A stretch of 64,000 nucleotides of DNA from an uncultured Bacteroidota bacterium (GTDB lineage Bacteria; Bacteroidota; Bacteroidia; Chitinophagales; Chitinophagaceae): NCBI GenBank assembly GCA_903835005.1, contig CAILLK010000042.1:1-64000 (forward strand), written 5' to 3'. This document shows, piece by piece, positions 26,453 through 35,008 of this stretch. The notes beneath the pieces were generated by a model. That model was not told the origin of the DNA. It ran no database searches and worked only from the letters and a program-made list of their open reading frames with translations. A program made the translations under genes and the position numbers. The number at the start of each line of letters is the position of its first letter. Within the stretch, counting starts at the first letter, position 1.

Positions 26453-28375
26453 TTGGCATTAATTTTGCTGATAGGGTTTATAATAATTATCCTATATTCA
26501 AGCCAATTGTTAAAAAACATCAGGTCATATCAATCAATACCATCTGCATTATATCTGCTCTTATTTATAGCAGTTGTACCCACGTTGGCATCTGGCCAGA
26601 AACTAAGCCGTGAGGATAGTATCAGTTTCAGCAAACTGCATTTTACTCACAATAAATTTGTCAACAATATATTTCAGCAGGCGGTTAATTCGATGAAAAA
26701 AACACCGGAGACTCAAAACAACTATACCGGCAAAAGTGAAGACCCCTACATGCCCTACCAGGGTAAGATAATACGGCATATTTATATTGAACCTATCAAT
26801 TTCAACCGTTCATTCAAAGATACCAGCAAGCGGGACAACAGCTGGTCTGCAAATGCAGGCAACCGGCTGCACAAACATTCCCGCAGATTTGTGATCAGGG
26901 ACAATGTCTTCATAGAAGAAGACAAACCGCTTAACGCTTATAAACTGGCGGATAATGAGCGATATATCCGCTCCCAGGCCTATATTCACGATGCACGGAT
27001 CATTATTGATACTCTGGAGAACAATCCCGACTCAGTAGATCTTACCATATTCACACAAGACCTGTTCAGTATAGGCGGCGGCGGCGCATCAAACGGGTTC
27101 AATCATATAAACCTCGACCTTTATGATGCTAACCTGGCTGGCTTAGGCCAGCGCCTGGAAACCACAGGGCTGTATGACTATAACCGCTCACCCAACTGGG
27201 GCTATGGCGGATTTTACCGGAAATATAATTTCCTGCATTCATTTACTGATGTCACTGTTGGCTACAGCACTATGAATATCAGCGGGTATACCCATGAAGA
27301 AGAAACAACTAGATATTTATCGTTAAGCAGGCAACTGGTGTCGCCCTACAGCCGTTATGCAGGCGGTCTGACCCTGAGCCATAACGAGAACTACAATGGT
27401 TATCATGCACCCGACAGCATTGTCTACCTGTATAAATATGATCTTTATGATGTGTGGGCCGGTTATAACATAGGTATTAAAATACTCACAGCCACCAACA
27501 ATAAAATCCGGGACCGAAGGTTTTTTGCGCTCCGGTATTATAAGCGTGATTTTCAGGAGACCCCCTACCAGCTTGCGGGCCGGTATGATCCCATATTCAA
27601 CAGCTCCCAGGCAGTATTAGGACAGTTTACTTTTTTCAGGCAGGATTATTACAAGACTCAGTATATATATGGTTTCGGTACGACCGAAGATCTTCCTTAT
27701 GGATACAACCTGGCGGTAACAGGAGGCTGGCACAAGCAACTCAATCTGGAGCGACCCTATGCCGGAATCAATGCATCGGAATATTTAGCCACACATAGGG
27801 GAGATTTTATTCAGTTTTACCTGCGCAGCGGGGGATTTTTGTATAAAAATAATTTACAGGATGCAAGTATACTTATAGGAGCCACTGCGTTCAGCCGTTT
27901 ATTTTTTCTCAACAGTACCAAAATCAGGCAGTACATCAATTTCAATTATACCTACCTCGATAACAGGGTAACTTACGCCCCCCTTAGGATTGATAACTTT
28001 TATGGCATCCGTGGTTTCCTTTCCGATTCCGCCTATGGATCAAGGCGGTTCAGTCTCCAACTGGAAACCGAGTTTTATATAAGGTTCAAAATACTTGGTT
28101 TTCAGTTCGCCCCATTTCCTTATTGCGACCTTTCTGTGATAACACCGGAGAACCAGCCTTATTCCAAATCGGCATTATACACCGGATTAGGCGGCGGCTT
28201 CCGTACCAGGAATGAAAACCTTACATTCGGCACAATAGAAGTAAGGGCATTTTTCTTCCCGGTGGCGCCCACAAATATGACCGGGTTCAAAGTAGTAATC
28301 AACAGCAATATCCAGTACAGGTATAACAGTAATTATATTACCGCACCAGATCTTGTGCGGCTGAATGATCAGTGA
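26453..28375 (+). CDS. BamA/TamA-like outer membrane protein
   Basis: 640 residues from the TTG at 26453. An internal TTG at 26507 gives a more normal signal peptide (IPSALYLLLFIAVVPTLASGQ) and may be the true start. After ~70 residues comes a POTRA-like region (KIIRHIYIEPINF ... SQAYIHDARIIID...VDLTIFTQDLFS). A C-terminal barrel of ~400 residues follows, with repeated aromatic amphipathic strands, ending FKVVINSNIQYRYNSNY. It has a single POTRA-type unit, unlike the five of BamA, so it is more likely a specialised surface-antigen-like protein than the essential BamA. Its substrate is unknown. Confidence 0.65.
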   Translation: MALILLIGFIIIILYSSQLLKNIRSYQSIPSALYLLLFIAVVPTLASGQKLSREDSISFSKLHFTHNKFVNNIFQQAVNSMKKTPETQNNYTGKSEDPYMPYQGKIIRHIYIEPINFNRSFKDTSKRDNSWSANAGNRLHKHSRRFVIRDNVFIEEDKPLNAYKLADNERYIRSQAYIHDARIIIDTLENNPDSVDLTIFTQDLFSIGGGGASNGFNHINLDLYDANLAGLGQRLETTGLYDYNRSPNWGYGGFYRKYNFLHSFTDVTVGYSTMNISGYTHEEETTRYLSLSRQLVSPYSRYAGGLTLSHNENYNGYHAPDSIVYLYKYDLYDVWAGYNIGIKILTATNNKIRDRRFFALRYYKRDFQETPYQLAGRYDPIFNSSQAVLGQFTFFRQDYYKTQYIYGFGTTEDLPYGYNLAVTGGWHKQLNLERPYAGINASEYLATHRGDFIQFYLRSGGFLYKNNLQDASILIGATAFSRLFFLNSTKIRQYINFNYTYLDNRVTYAPLRIDNFYGIRGFLSDSAYGSRRFSLQLETEFYIRFKILGFQFAPFPYCDLSVITPENQPYSKSALYTGLGGGFRTRNENLTFGTIEVRAFFFPVAPTNMTGFKVVINSNIQYRYNSNYITAPDLVRLNDQ

Positions 28376-28417
28376 TTAATATGTATATCTGCTATCTAAA
28401 ACTATTATAATAATGGT

Positions 28418-28672
28418 ATGGTATATGCCGATATTGAATTAATAAACGGCCGGGAAATTATCCTGGCTTCTAGTTATATTATTGGTGAAGATGAAATTAA
28501 ACGGATTAATCTAAATATATGGGTAGATACTGGTTCCTATATGCTGGCCATAAACGAAAACATTCAGGAGCATTTGCACATTACTTTGCTACCCATTCAG
28601 TCAATGCATCTGCTATCTTCCGGTCATTGCTCAGTCTTTGCACTTTATTCTGTCCGCCCAGCCGGCCAATAG
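28418..28672 (+). pseudogene. Truncated clan AA (retropepsin-like) aspartic protease
   Basis: The first ~55 residues (VYADIELINGREIILAS, IIGEDEIKRINLNIWVDTGS, MLAINENIQEHL) match the start of the bacterial retropepsin-like family. They include the catalytic Asp in the WVDTGS block, where the family has a DSG/DTG triad. After that the frame loses family character and runs antisense into the end of the GH3-family gene. A full-length member is ~130-140 residues with a second beta-lobe, which is missing here. It is therefore a remnant, cut at about base 28590. It sits 42 bases after the BamA-like gene. Confidence 0.6.
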
Positions 28673-30152
28673 ATTTCATGAATCCGATAAAAGCGCCTTT
28701 TTTCATGGGGCGCACTTTAAGTGTCTGTAGGATATGGCCGGTGATCAGATCTTCATAATAAATATTCTTCAACCTGAGATGATTATTAAGCGATTCTGCA
28801 AATCCCCGCAAGTCTGCAGGAGGCGTATCAAACTCAACAAACCATTCATGATAGGGCAGCCCCTCACTGACCTCAATTGCGGGAGCAATGGTAAACTCTA
28901 TAATATGCGTATTGAATTCATTTGCTGCTTTATTCATAGCATATTCCACTTCTTCAGCAATCACATGTTCACCAAATGCCGATATAAAATGCTTGGTGCG
29001 GCCGGTAACTGCTATCCGGTAAGGGTCGGTACTTACAAACTTAATGGTATCGCCTATGCTGTATCCCCACAGGCCCGCATTAGTGCTTACCACAAGTGCA
29101 TAATTCTCTCCTGTCTTTACTTCACCCAACGATAATCTTTCCGGGTTTTCTTTCCCCACATCAGCCACCGGAATAAACTCGTAGAAAATACCTGAATTGG
29201 TGTTCAGCAGCAACCCTTCATGATTGGGTTTATCCTGGAAAGCAAAGAACCCCTCTGATGCCGGGAAAGTCTCTATCATGTCTACCTGGCCCCCAAGGCT
29301 GTTGAGCAGCTTGGCTTTATAGGGATCAAAATTCACCCCGCCATGCACTATAACCTGGAGATTGGGAAATAATTCTTTAATTTTTTTCCCATCATTGCGC
29401 TCACTGAGCCAGTCGAAATACATTTGCATCCACGGAGGAATGCCACTGATGAGGGTCATGTTTTCGCTCATCGTTTCCTGCACTATTTTATCCAGCTTTG
29501 TTTCCCAGTCTTCAATGCAATTTGTTTCGTAAGAGGGCAACTGGTTGCCACGCAGATAGCGGGGCACAAAATGATTGACAATGCCGCTGAGCCTGCCGGT
29601 AGGGATACCGCCCACTCTTTCCAATTCCGGAGATCCCGATAAAAAAATCATCTTGCCATCTGCAAACGAACTGTTGCCGCTTTCGGCCATATAGCAAAGC
29701 AGGGTATCGCGCGCGCCATTGATCTGGTTTGGAATTGAATCGCTGGTAATGGGAATATATTTTACACCGCTTGTTGTGCCGGAAGTTTTGGCAAAGTAAA
29801 TCGGCTTGCCTTTCCACAATACATTCTGGTCTCCGTTTTTTATTTTGTCAATATAAGATTTGAGCGCTTCGTAATCGCGCACGGGAATTGCTTTCTTGAA
29901 ATCTTCATAGTTTTTTACACTCTGCAGGCCGTGTTCTTTTCCGAAGATTGTGCGCCCTCCTGTCTTAATAAGATATTGTAAAACCGCGTGCTGGTCGGCA
30001 ACAGCAGTGGCCATACCTTTCCTTACCTTTGAGTGAATAATAGACGCATAAGGCTTGGCAAGAAACGATTTTATTTTCATCCGGAATTTACTTGGGGCAT
30101 CAAAGTTAATATTTATTGGAAGCGGGGATATATTATTTTTGATGCCTGACAT
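28581..30152 (-). CDS. GH3-family acyl-adenylating enzyme
   Basis: 523 residues of the GH3 auxin-responsive promoter family, part of the ANL adenylate-forming superfamily. The phosphate-binding loop is FAKTSGTTSGVKYIPIT (~115-131), followed by GAR and GLWGYSIGDTIKF, the family's adenylation core. In plants GH3 enzymes join amino acids to hormones. Bacteroidota members are common but their substrate is not established. The family-like sequence begins near MKIKSFLAKPYA, so the ATG at 30080 is an alternative start. It is divergent from rplU. Confidence 0.85.
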   Translation of the reverse strand: MSGIKNNISPLPININFDAPSKFRMKIKSFLAKPYASIIHSKVRKGMATAVADQHAVLQYLIKTGGRTIFGKEHGLQSVKNYEDFKKAIPVRDYEALKSYIDKIKNGDQNVLWKGKPIYFAKTSGTTSGVKYIPITSDSIPNQINGARDTLLCYMAESGNSSFADGKMIFLSGSPELERVGGIPTGRLSGIVNHFVPRYLRGNQLPSYETNCIEDWETKLDKIVQETMSENMTLISGIPPWMQMYFDWLSERNDGKKIKELFPNLQVIVHGGVNFDPYKAKLLNSLGGQVDMIETFPASEGFFAFQDKPNHEGLLLNTNSGIFYEFIPVADVGKENPERLSLGEVKTGENYALVVSTNAGLWGYSIGDTIKFVSTDPYRIAVTGRTKHFISAFGEHVIAEEVEYAMNKAANEFNTHIIEFTIAPAIEVSEGLPYHEWFVEFDTPPADLRGFAESLNNHLRLKNIYYEDLITGHILQTLKVRPMKKGAFIGFMKSIGRLGGQNKVQRLSNDRKIADALTEWVAK

Positions 30153-30214
30153 TTCATGTTTGAAACATTTTTTCCAATAGGAAGAAAAAAAATAAAAGAC
30201 GCTAACAAATTTTA

Positions 30215-30245
30215 TTGTTTAAAATAAAAAACTGTATTATCTTTG
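30215..30245 (+). promoter_or_regulatory. Promoter of the rplU-rpmA operon
   Basis: TTG at 30215 and the -7 box TATCTTTG (matching TAnnTTTG) at 30238-30245 are 20 bases apart. The start codon of rplU is 21 bases further. This is the clearest Bacteroidota promoter in the window. Confidence 0.7.
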
Positions 30246-30266
30246 CGAAAATATTTTAGGAAAATC

Positions 30267-30566
30267 ATGTTTGCAATAGTAACAATAGCAGGGCAGCAAT
30301 TCAAGGTAAAACAGAATGATGAATTGTTTGTGCATCGCCTCGGAGGCAATGCCGGAGATAAGGTGGAATTTTCAGATATCCTTATGGTAAGTAATGATGG
30401 CAACATAACCGTTGGCAACAATTCCAAAAAAGTACAGGCTGAAATAATAGATCATCTTAAAGGAGATAAGGTAATTATCTTCAAGAAAAATCGCAGAAAA
30501 GGCTACCAGAAAAAGAATGGCCACCGCCAGTGCCTTACTAAGATTAAAATCAATGAAATAGCTTAA
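30267..30566 (+). CDS. rplU: 50S ribosomal protein L21
   Basis: 99 residues from the ATG at 30267. The track's TTG start eight codons upstream overlaps the promoter and is not family-like. FAIVTIAGQQFKVKQ opens the protein as in all L21, and NRRKGYQKKNGHRQ near the C-terminus is the RNA-binding loop. L21 binds 23S rRNA domain II of the large subunit. It is followed 33 bases later by rpmA, the conserved order. Confidence 0.96.
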   Translation: MFAIVTIAGQQFKVKQNDELFVHRLGGNAGDKVEFSDILMVSNDGNITVGNNSKKVQAEIIDHLKGDKVIIFKKNRRKGYQKKNGHRQCLTKIKINEIA

Positions 30567-30599
30567 TTTTAAATTGTAAATACCAACTAACTTTAAATA

Positions 30600-30872
30600 A
30601 TGGCACATAAAAAAGGAGAAGGCAGTGTAAGGAACGGCCGCGACTCACATAGCAAAAGATTGGGTGTAAAGATATTCGGAGGACAACCTGCGATATCAGG
30701 TAATATTATAGTACGCCAGCGGGGAACCAAGTTTCATCCGGGCGATAATGTAGGGCTGGGCAAAGATTTTACCATTTTTGCATTGACTGATGGTTTGGTA
30801 GAATTCCGTAAAACACGGACAAAAACTTTAATTTCTGTTAAAGAGTTTAATACCGCAGTCGCGGAGGCCTAA
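30600..30872 (+). CDS. rpmA: 50S ribosomal protein L27
   Basis: 90 residues. [23 protein letters not shown] is the flexible N-terminal arm that reaches the peptidyl-transferase centre, and [17 protein letters not shown] is the conserved core. There is no N-terminal cleavage extension of the Firmicutes kind. It follows rplU in one operon. Confidence 0.97.
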   Translation: MAHKKGEGSVRNGRDSHSKRLGVKIFGGQPAISGNIIVRQRGTKFHPGDNVGLGKDFTIFALTDGLVEFRKTRTKTLISVKEFNTAVAEA

Positions 30873-30926
30873 CCCCCGAAGCGATTTTGCCATAAAGATT
30901 TTTGTTTAACCCTTAAATTCACAGTT

Positions 30927-31187
30927 ATGGCAACAGCAAAGAAGGCAGCTCCTGCGAAAAAAGCAGCACCTGCACCAAAGAAAGCAGCTCCTAAAAAAGC
31001 TGCACCAGCTAAGAAGGCAGCAGCCCCTAAGAAGGCAGCTCCTGCCAAAAAAGCAGCTGCTCCGAAAAAGGCAGCTCCTAAAAAAGCAGCAGCACCAAAA
31101 AAAGCCGCAGCACCTAAGAAGGTTGCAGCTGCAGCTCCTGCTAAAAAGAATGCTGGCCCTAAGAAGGCAGCCGCTAAAAAGAAATAA
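30927..31187 (+). CDS. Lysine/alanine-rich histone H1-like protein
   Basis: 86 residues made almost entirely of KKAAPAKKAA-type units, with about a third lysine and a third alanine plus proline spacers. It resembles histone H1 C-terminal tails and the chlamydial Hc2/bacterial H1-like proteins, which coat and compact DNA or bind RNA. It is disordered by composition and very basic. It lies 54 bases after rpmA and before a strong terminator, so it is probably the third gene of the ribosomal operon. Copy number of the repeat is likely to vary between strains because the DNA is itself a short tandem repeat. Confidence 0.8.
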   Translation: MATAKKAAPAKKAAPAPKKAAPKKAAPAKKAAAPKKAAPAKKAAAPKKAAPKKAAAPKKAAAPKKVAAAAPAKKNAGPKKAAAKKK

Positions 31188-31205
31188 CCCACTCTTTAGC
31201 GATCT

Positions 31206-31241
31206 AAAAAAAAGAGACTGTTTTATACAGTCTCTTTTTTT
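31206..31241. terminator. Bidirectional terminator closing the rplU operon
   Basis: A 13-bp stem AAAAAAGAGACTG/CAGTCTCTTTTTT with a 7-base loop, flanked by A and T runs on both sides, 18 bases after the H1-like stop. Confidence 0.9.
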
Positions 31242-31397
31242 GTGCCTGTTTTCTCATCTATATCCTTTCAATACCCTGCTTAATGTTAATAATCGTTAAA
31301 TCTTCTAATGCAAGACGGTTCTGTACATACAAGTAATAAGTAAGTTTTGTTGCTTTATAGCGGATGTGAATTTCCCATCCTACCCATACCTTTTTAT

Positions 31398-34214
31398 ATG
31401 AAATTTCTGTTCTCCCTTATCCTGGTTTTTTGGGGCATGCAAACCTGTTTAGCGCAAAGCTGCACCATCAAAGGTTCGGTTGCTGATACGCTTAACATTA
31501 TGAAACTATACAAGGCCTCTGTAACAATCATGAAGCCTGCTGATTCCGGAATTGTAGCCCATACGCGCACGGCTCCCGACGGTAGTTTTGAATTGAAAGT
31601 TGATACCCAGGGCAAATATATTATCCGGGTAACTTTTATCAATTTCGCTGATTATGAGGATGTAATTATTGTAAACAAGCCCATAATGGATTTGGGTGAG
31701 ATACCCATGCTCACTAAGGAACATGTGCTTAAAGAATTTGTAATTACCCAGCAGATAGCAGCTATAAAAATAAAAGGAGATACTACTGAGTATATGGCCG
31801 ACAGCTTTAAAGTAAAAGATGGGGCAAACGTGGAAGACCTGCTGCGAAGACTGCCGGGCATACAGGTGGATAAGAATGGCAAAATAACCGCACAGGGCGA
31901 GACGGTACAGAAAGTACTGGTAGATGGTGAGGAATTTTTCTCAGACGACCCTAAGGTGGTTACGCAGGGACTTCAGGCCGTTGTAGTGAACAAAGTTCAG
32001 GTATACGACAAAAAAAGCGACCAGGCAGAGTTCACCGGAATTGATGACGGGCAAAAAACCAAAACCATCAACCTTGAATTGAAGGAAGACCGCAAGAAAG
32101 GCTACTTCGGGAAGCTGGATGCCGGGCAGGGCACTGATGGGTATTACCAGGACCAGGGCATGATCAATGCTTTCAAAGGGAAAAGGCAACTATCGGCCTT
32201 TATGATCGCATCCAACACCGATAAAGTAGGCCTGGGATGGGGCGATAATGATAAATTCGGCGGCGGCGCAGGCATTACCGAAATGACGGATAATGGCTAT
32301 TACAGCATGGTAGGTGGCAGCTATGATGAGTTTGGCGGATGGAATGGCAACTATGAAGGGGAAGGCCTGCCGTCGGTACTTACCGGTGGCATCCATTATG
32401 CCAACAGGTGGAATGAAGATGCCTCACATTTGTCTGGCAGTTACCGATATGCCAATCAGAATGTGAATATTCAGGGTGATAATACCACACAATCATCGCT
32501 GGCCGGTGATACGGTAAGGATAAATACCGAACAAAAAACGCAGGCAAGTAAAATAGAGCGCCATGGTTTCAATGGTTTTTATGAATGGAAAATAGACACC
32601 AATAATTCACTCAGGGTGGTGCTATATGCCGGCCTTAAAAACTCTGATGTTTCTTCGCGTTATCATACAACCACTTACAACATGGTGGGCGATGCACTGC
32701 CGGTAACCACCAATGACCGGTTGCTCACCGGAAACACCCACTCTGAAAACATAGATCTGGACCTGCTTTATAAGAAAAAATTTAAAAAGAAAGGCAGGAC
32801 TATTTCCGTTGGGATAGAAGAGCAATACAATGCATCAAAAGGTTATGGCTATTTGAATTCAACATTGAGTACCCCCGATTCAATTCCCGGCAAAATGGAT
32901 ACCACCAATACCAACCAGGAAAAGACGGATACGTCTCATACGTTATCTTTCAATTCCAAAATCACCTATACCGAACCCCTCTCCAAAACGGCATTCCTGG
33001 AGGTAAATTACGGAATCTACCTGATCAACAGCAGCTCTGAAAAGAACTCCTGGAACCTCGACTCCGCTACAAGGAAATATGATCTGAAATCCGACAGTTT
33101 CAGCAGCAACTACAAGTACAATATAATGACCAACCGGGGCGGATTAAGTTTTAAGTTTGTGTATAAAAACTATAATTTTTCATTCGGTACAGATGTAGCC
33201 AGCACCAATTACCTGCAAAAAGACATTTTAGAGACTGAGTTGCTAGGGCACGATGTTTCGCGCACCTATAATTATCCCAATCTCTACCCCAAGGCCAATT
33301 TCACTTACAAATTCGGCAAGCAGACCAGCCTGCGGCTTAACTATGACGGCAGCACCAAACAACCCACCATCGCCCAGATTCAGCCGCTCAACCAGAATAC
33401 CGACCCGCTGAATATTACTGTAGGCAACCCCAACCTGAAACAGGAATTCAATAATAATTTCCGGTTGAATTTCAGTGATTATAAAGTACTCAGCCAGCGC
33501 TATTTTTATGTGGGCCTTTCGGGCAATACCGATTTAAATGCCATATCCACATCACAAACAACGAACGGCCCGATAAGTACCATAAAGTATATAAACGTAA
33601 ATGGCAACTACAGCACAAATGGCTGGATCGGGTATGATTTCAAAGTCAAAAAGCCAGACCTGGGTATAGGGTTTTCTTTAGATGGAAGCCAATCGCATAC
33701 CAACAACATCATCAACGGACTGAACAACTCCAGCAACAATACCAGCCTCAATATCGGCCCGAATTTCAAGAAAGACAAAGAGGATAAATACAATTTCAGT
33801 TGGGAACCTCATGTAGCTTACAACGAAAACCAGTCGACCATAAGTACCTTTGTTACCAGGTATTACACCTTCAACAGCGACTTCAGGGCCGATGTACAGA
33901 TTACTAAAAAGTGGTCGGCTGGTACAACAGCAAATGCAATGATCAGGCAGAAAACGGTAGTATTCCCAACCAATAATGAGGTCATAAAATGGAATGCTTA
34001 CCTATCTAAAAAGTTCCTTAAGAAAAACCAGCTGGAACTGAAAGCTATTGTTTATGATATTCTTAACCAGAACACAGGTTACAACCGCACAGCTACAGGC
34101 AGTACCATATCGCAGGTCAATTACAACACTATTCGCCGGTATGGTATGCTGAACCTGGTATGGAACTTCACCCACACACCAGGCGCAATAGCCGCAACTG
34201 ATGAAAAGAAATAA
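31398..34214 (+). CDS. TonB-receptor-like outer membrane beta-barrel protein
   Basis: 938 residues from the ATG at 31398, which starts a good signal peptide (KFLFSLILVFWGMQTCLAQ); the track start 17 codons earlier is not signal-like. The N-terminus has a carboxypeptidase-regulatory-like Ig domain (~22-110), then a plug-like domain (VEDLLRRLPGIQVDKNGKI, VLVDGEEFFSDDP), then a long barrel ending LNLVWNFTHTPG. No TonB box is obvious. These OMP_b-brl_3 family proteins are usually found next to GLPGLI proteins, as here, where stop and start overlap as TAATG. The ligand is unknown. Confidence 0.85.
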   Translation: MKFLFSLILVFWGMQTCLAQSCTIKGSVADTLNIMKLYKASVTIMKPADSGIVAHTRTAPDGSFELKVDTQGKYIIRVTFINFADYEDVIIVNKPIMDLGEIPMLTKEHVLKEFVITQQIAAIKIKGDTTEYMADSFKVKDGANVEDLLRRLPGIQVDKNGKITAQGETVQKVLVDGEEFFSDDPKVVTQGLQAVVVNKVQVYDKKSDQAEFTGIDDGQKTKTINLELKEDRKKGYFGKLDAGQGTDGYYQDQGMINAFKGKRQLSAFMIASNTDKVGLGWGDNDKFGGGAGITEMTDNGYYSMVGGSYDEFGGWNGNYEGEGLPSVLTGGIHYANRWNEDASHLSGSYRYANQNVNIQGDNTTQSSLAGDTVRINTEQKTQASKIERHGFNGFYEWKIDTNNSLRVVLYAGLKNSDVSSRYHTTTYNMVGDALPVTTNDRLLTGNTHSENIDLDLLYKKKFKKKGRTISVGIEEQYNASKGYGYLNSTLSTPDSIPGKMDTTNTNQEKTDTSHTLSFNSKITYTEPLSKTAFLEVNYGIYLINSSSEKNSWNLDSATRKYDLKSDSFSSNYKYNIMTNRGGLSFKFVYKNYNFSFGTDVASTNYLQKDILETELLGHDVSRTYNYPNLYPKANFTYKFGKQTSLRLNYDGSTKQPTIAQIQPLNQNTDPLNITVGNPNLKQEFNNNFRLNFSDYKVLSQRYFYVGLSGNTDLNAISTSQTTNGPISTIKYINVNGNYSTNGWIGYDFKVKKPDLGIGFSLDGSQSHTNNIINGLNNSSNNTSLNIGPNFKKDKEDKYNFSWEPHVAYNENQSTISTFVTRYYTFNSDFRADVQITKKWSAGTTANAMIRQKTVVFPTNNEVIKWNAYLSKKFLKKNQLELKAIVYDILNQNTGYNRTATGSTISQVNYNTIRRYGMLNLVWNFTHTPGAIAATDEKK

Positions 34215-34984
34215 TGGCTTTAAAAATCACTTTTATGACCCGGTACATATTGCTCGTGAATACCTTTCTGTTTACCGCCATTGCTGCCAGGGCGCAATAT
34301 ACCCTTAGTGGCAAAATTGAGTATGAGAAGAAAACCAATGTTCATGCGGTATTTAAAGATAACCGGGAAGATGAGAATGACAGCTGGTACCAGGACCAGG
34401 TAGCGAAGGCCCCAAAATTCAAGAGCACTTTTTTTGAACTCACTTTTGATACAGCCAGAAGTATTTATAAACCGGGCAAAGAGGTGGAGATGGCCTATAA
34501 GGGCTGGACAGGCGATGGCCCGGCCGCCGATAATATTGTACTTTCTGATTTCACTGCAGGAAAAGTAAAAGCCGTAAAAAATGTTTTTGAACAAAAATTT
34601 CTGGTGCAGGACAGCCTCCGGAATATGTACTGGATGGAAAAGGGCGAAATACGTATCATCAACAATTTTAAATGTCATAAAGCAGTAGGCAAAATTTGTG
34701 ATTCGGTATATGTAGTGGCATTTTATACCGAGGATATCCCTGCACCCGGAGGCCCTGAAATGTTTGGCGGCCTGCCCGGTATGATACTGGAGCTGGCTAT
34801 ACCCCGGCTGCATACTACCTGGGTTGCCGATAAAATAGAACTGCTTACTCCAAAAGATGCCGACTTTACAATACCGGAGAAAGGCAAAAAAGTAACCGAA
34901 AAGCAACTTTTCGAAACTATTCAGAGCAGCCTGAAAGACTGGGGTAAATGGGCAGGCAGGTATATCTGGTGGACGGTGTTGTAA
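34214..34984 (+). CDS. GLPGLI family protein
   Basis: 256 residues with signal peptide (YILLVNTFLFTAIAARAQ) and the family hallmark FGGLPGMILELAI near residue 195, a variant of GLPGLI. The start at 34214 overlaps the receptor stop; the in-frame ATG at 34235 would also keep the signal peptide. GLPGLI proteins are periplasmic partners of outer-membrane beta-barrel receptors in Bacteroidota, and their function is not known. Translational coupling to the receptor supports a joint role. It is a little shorter than the usual ~270-300. Confidence 0.9.
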   Translation: MALKITFMTRYILLVNTFLFTAIAARAQYTLSGKIEYEKKTNVHAVFKDNREDENDSWYQDQVAKAPKFKSTFFELTFDTARSIYKPGKEVEMAYKGWTGDGPAADNIVLSDFTAGKVKAVKNVFEQKFLVQDSLRNMYWMEKGEIRIINNFKCHKAVGKICDSVYVVAFYTEDIPAPGGPEMFGGLPGMILELAIPRLHTTWVADKIELLTPKDADFTIPEKGKKVTEKQLFETIQSSLKDWGKWAGRYIWWTVL

Positions 34985-35008
34985 ACTAACTGCCGTGTAC
35001 TGTTTTTA

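Noticed and set aside
30869-31192. 107-residue alanine/phenylalanine-rich ORF on the minus strand
   Set aside because: It is the reverse complement of the Lys/Ala-rich repeat gene, whose frame fits the rplU operon and its terminator.
34220-34906. 228-residue minus-strand ORF
   Set aside because: It is fully antisense to the GLPGLI gene, which has a signal peptide and family motif.
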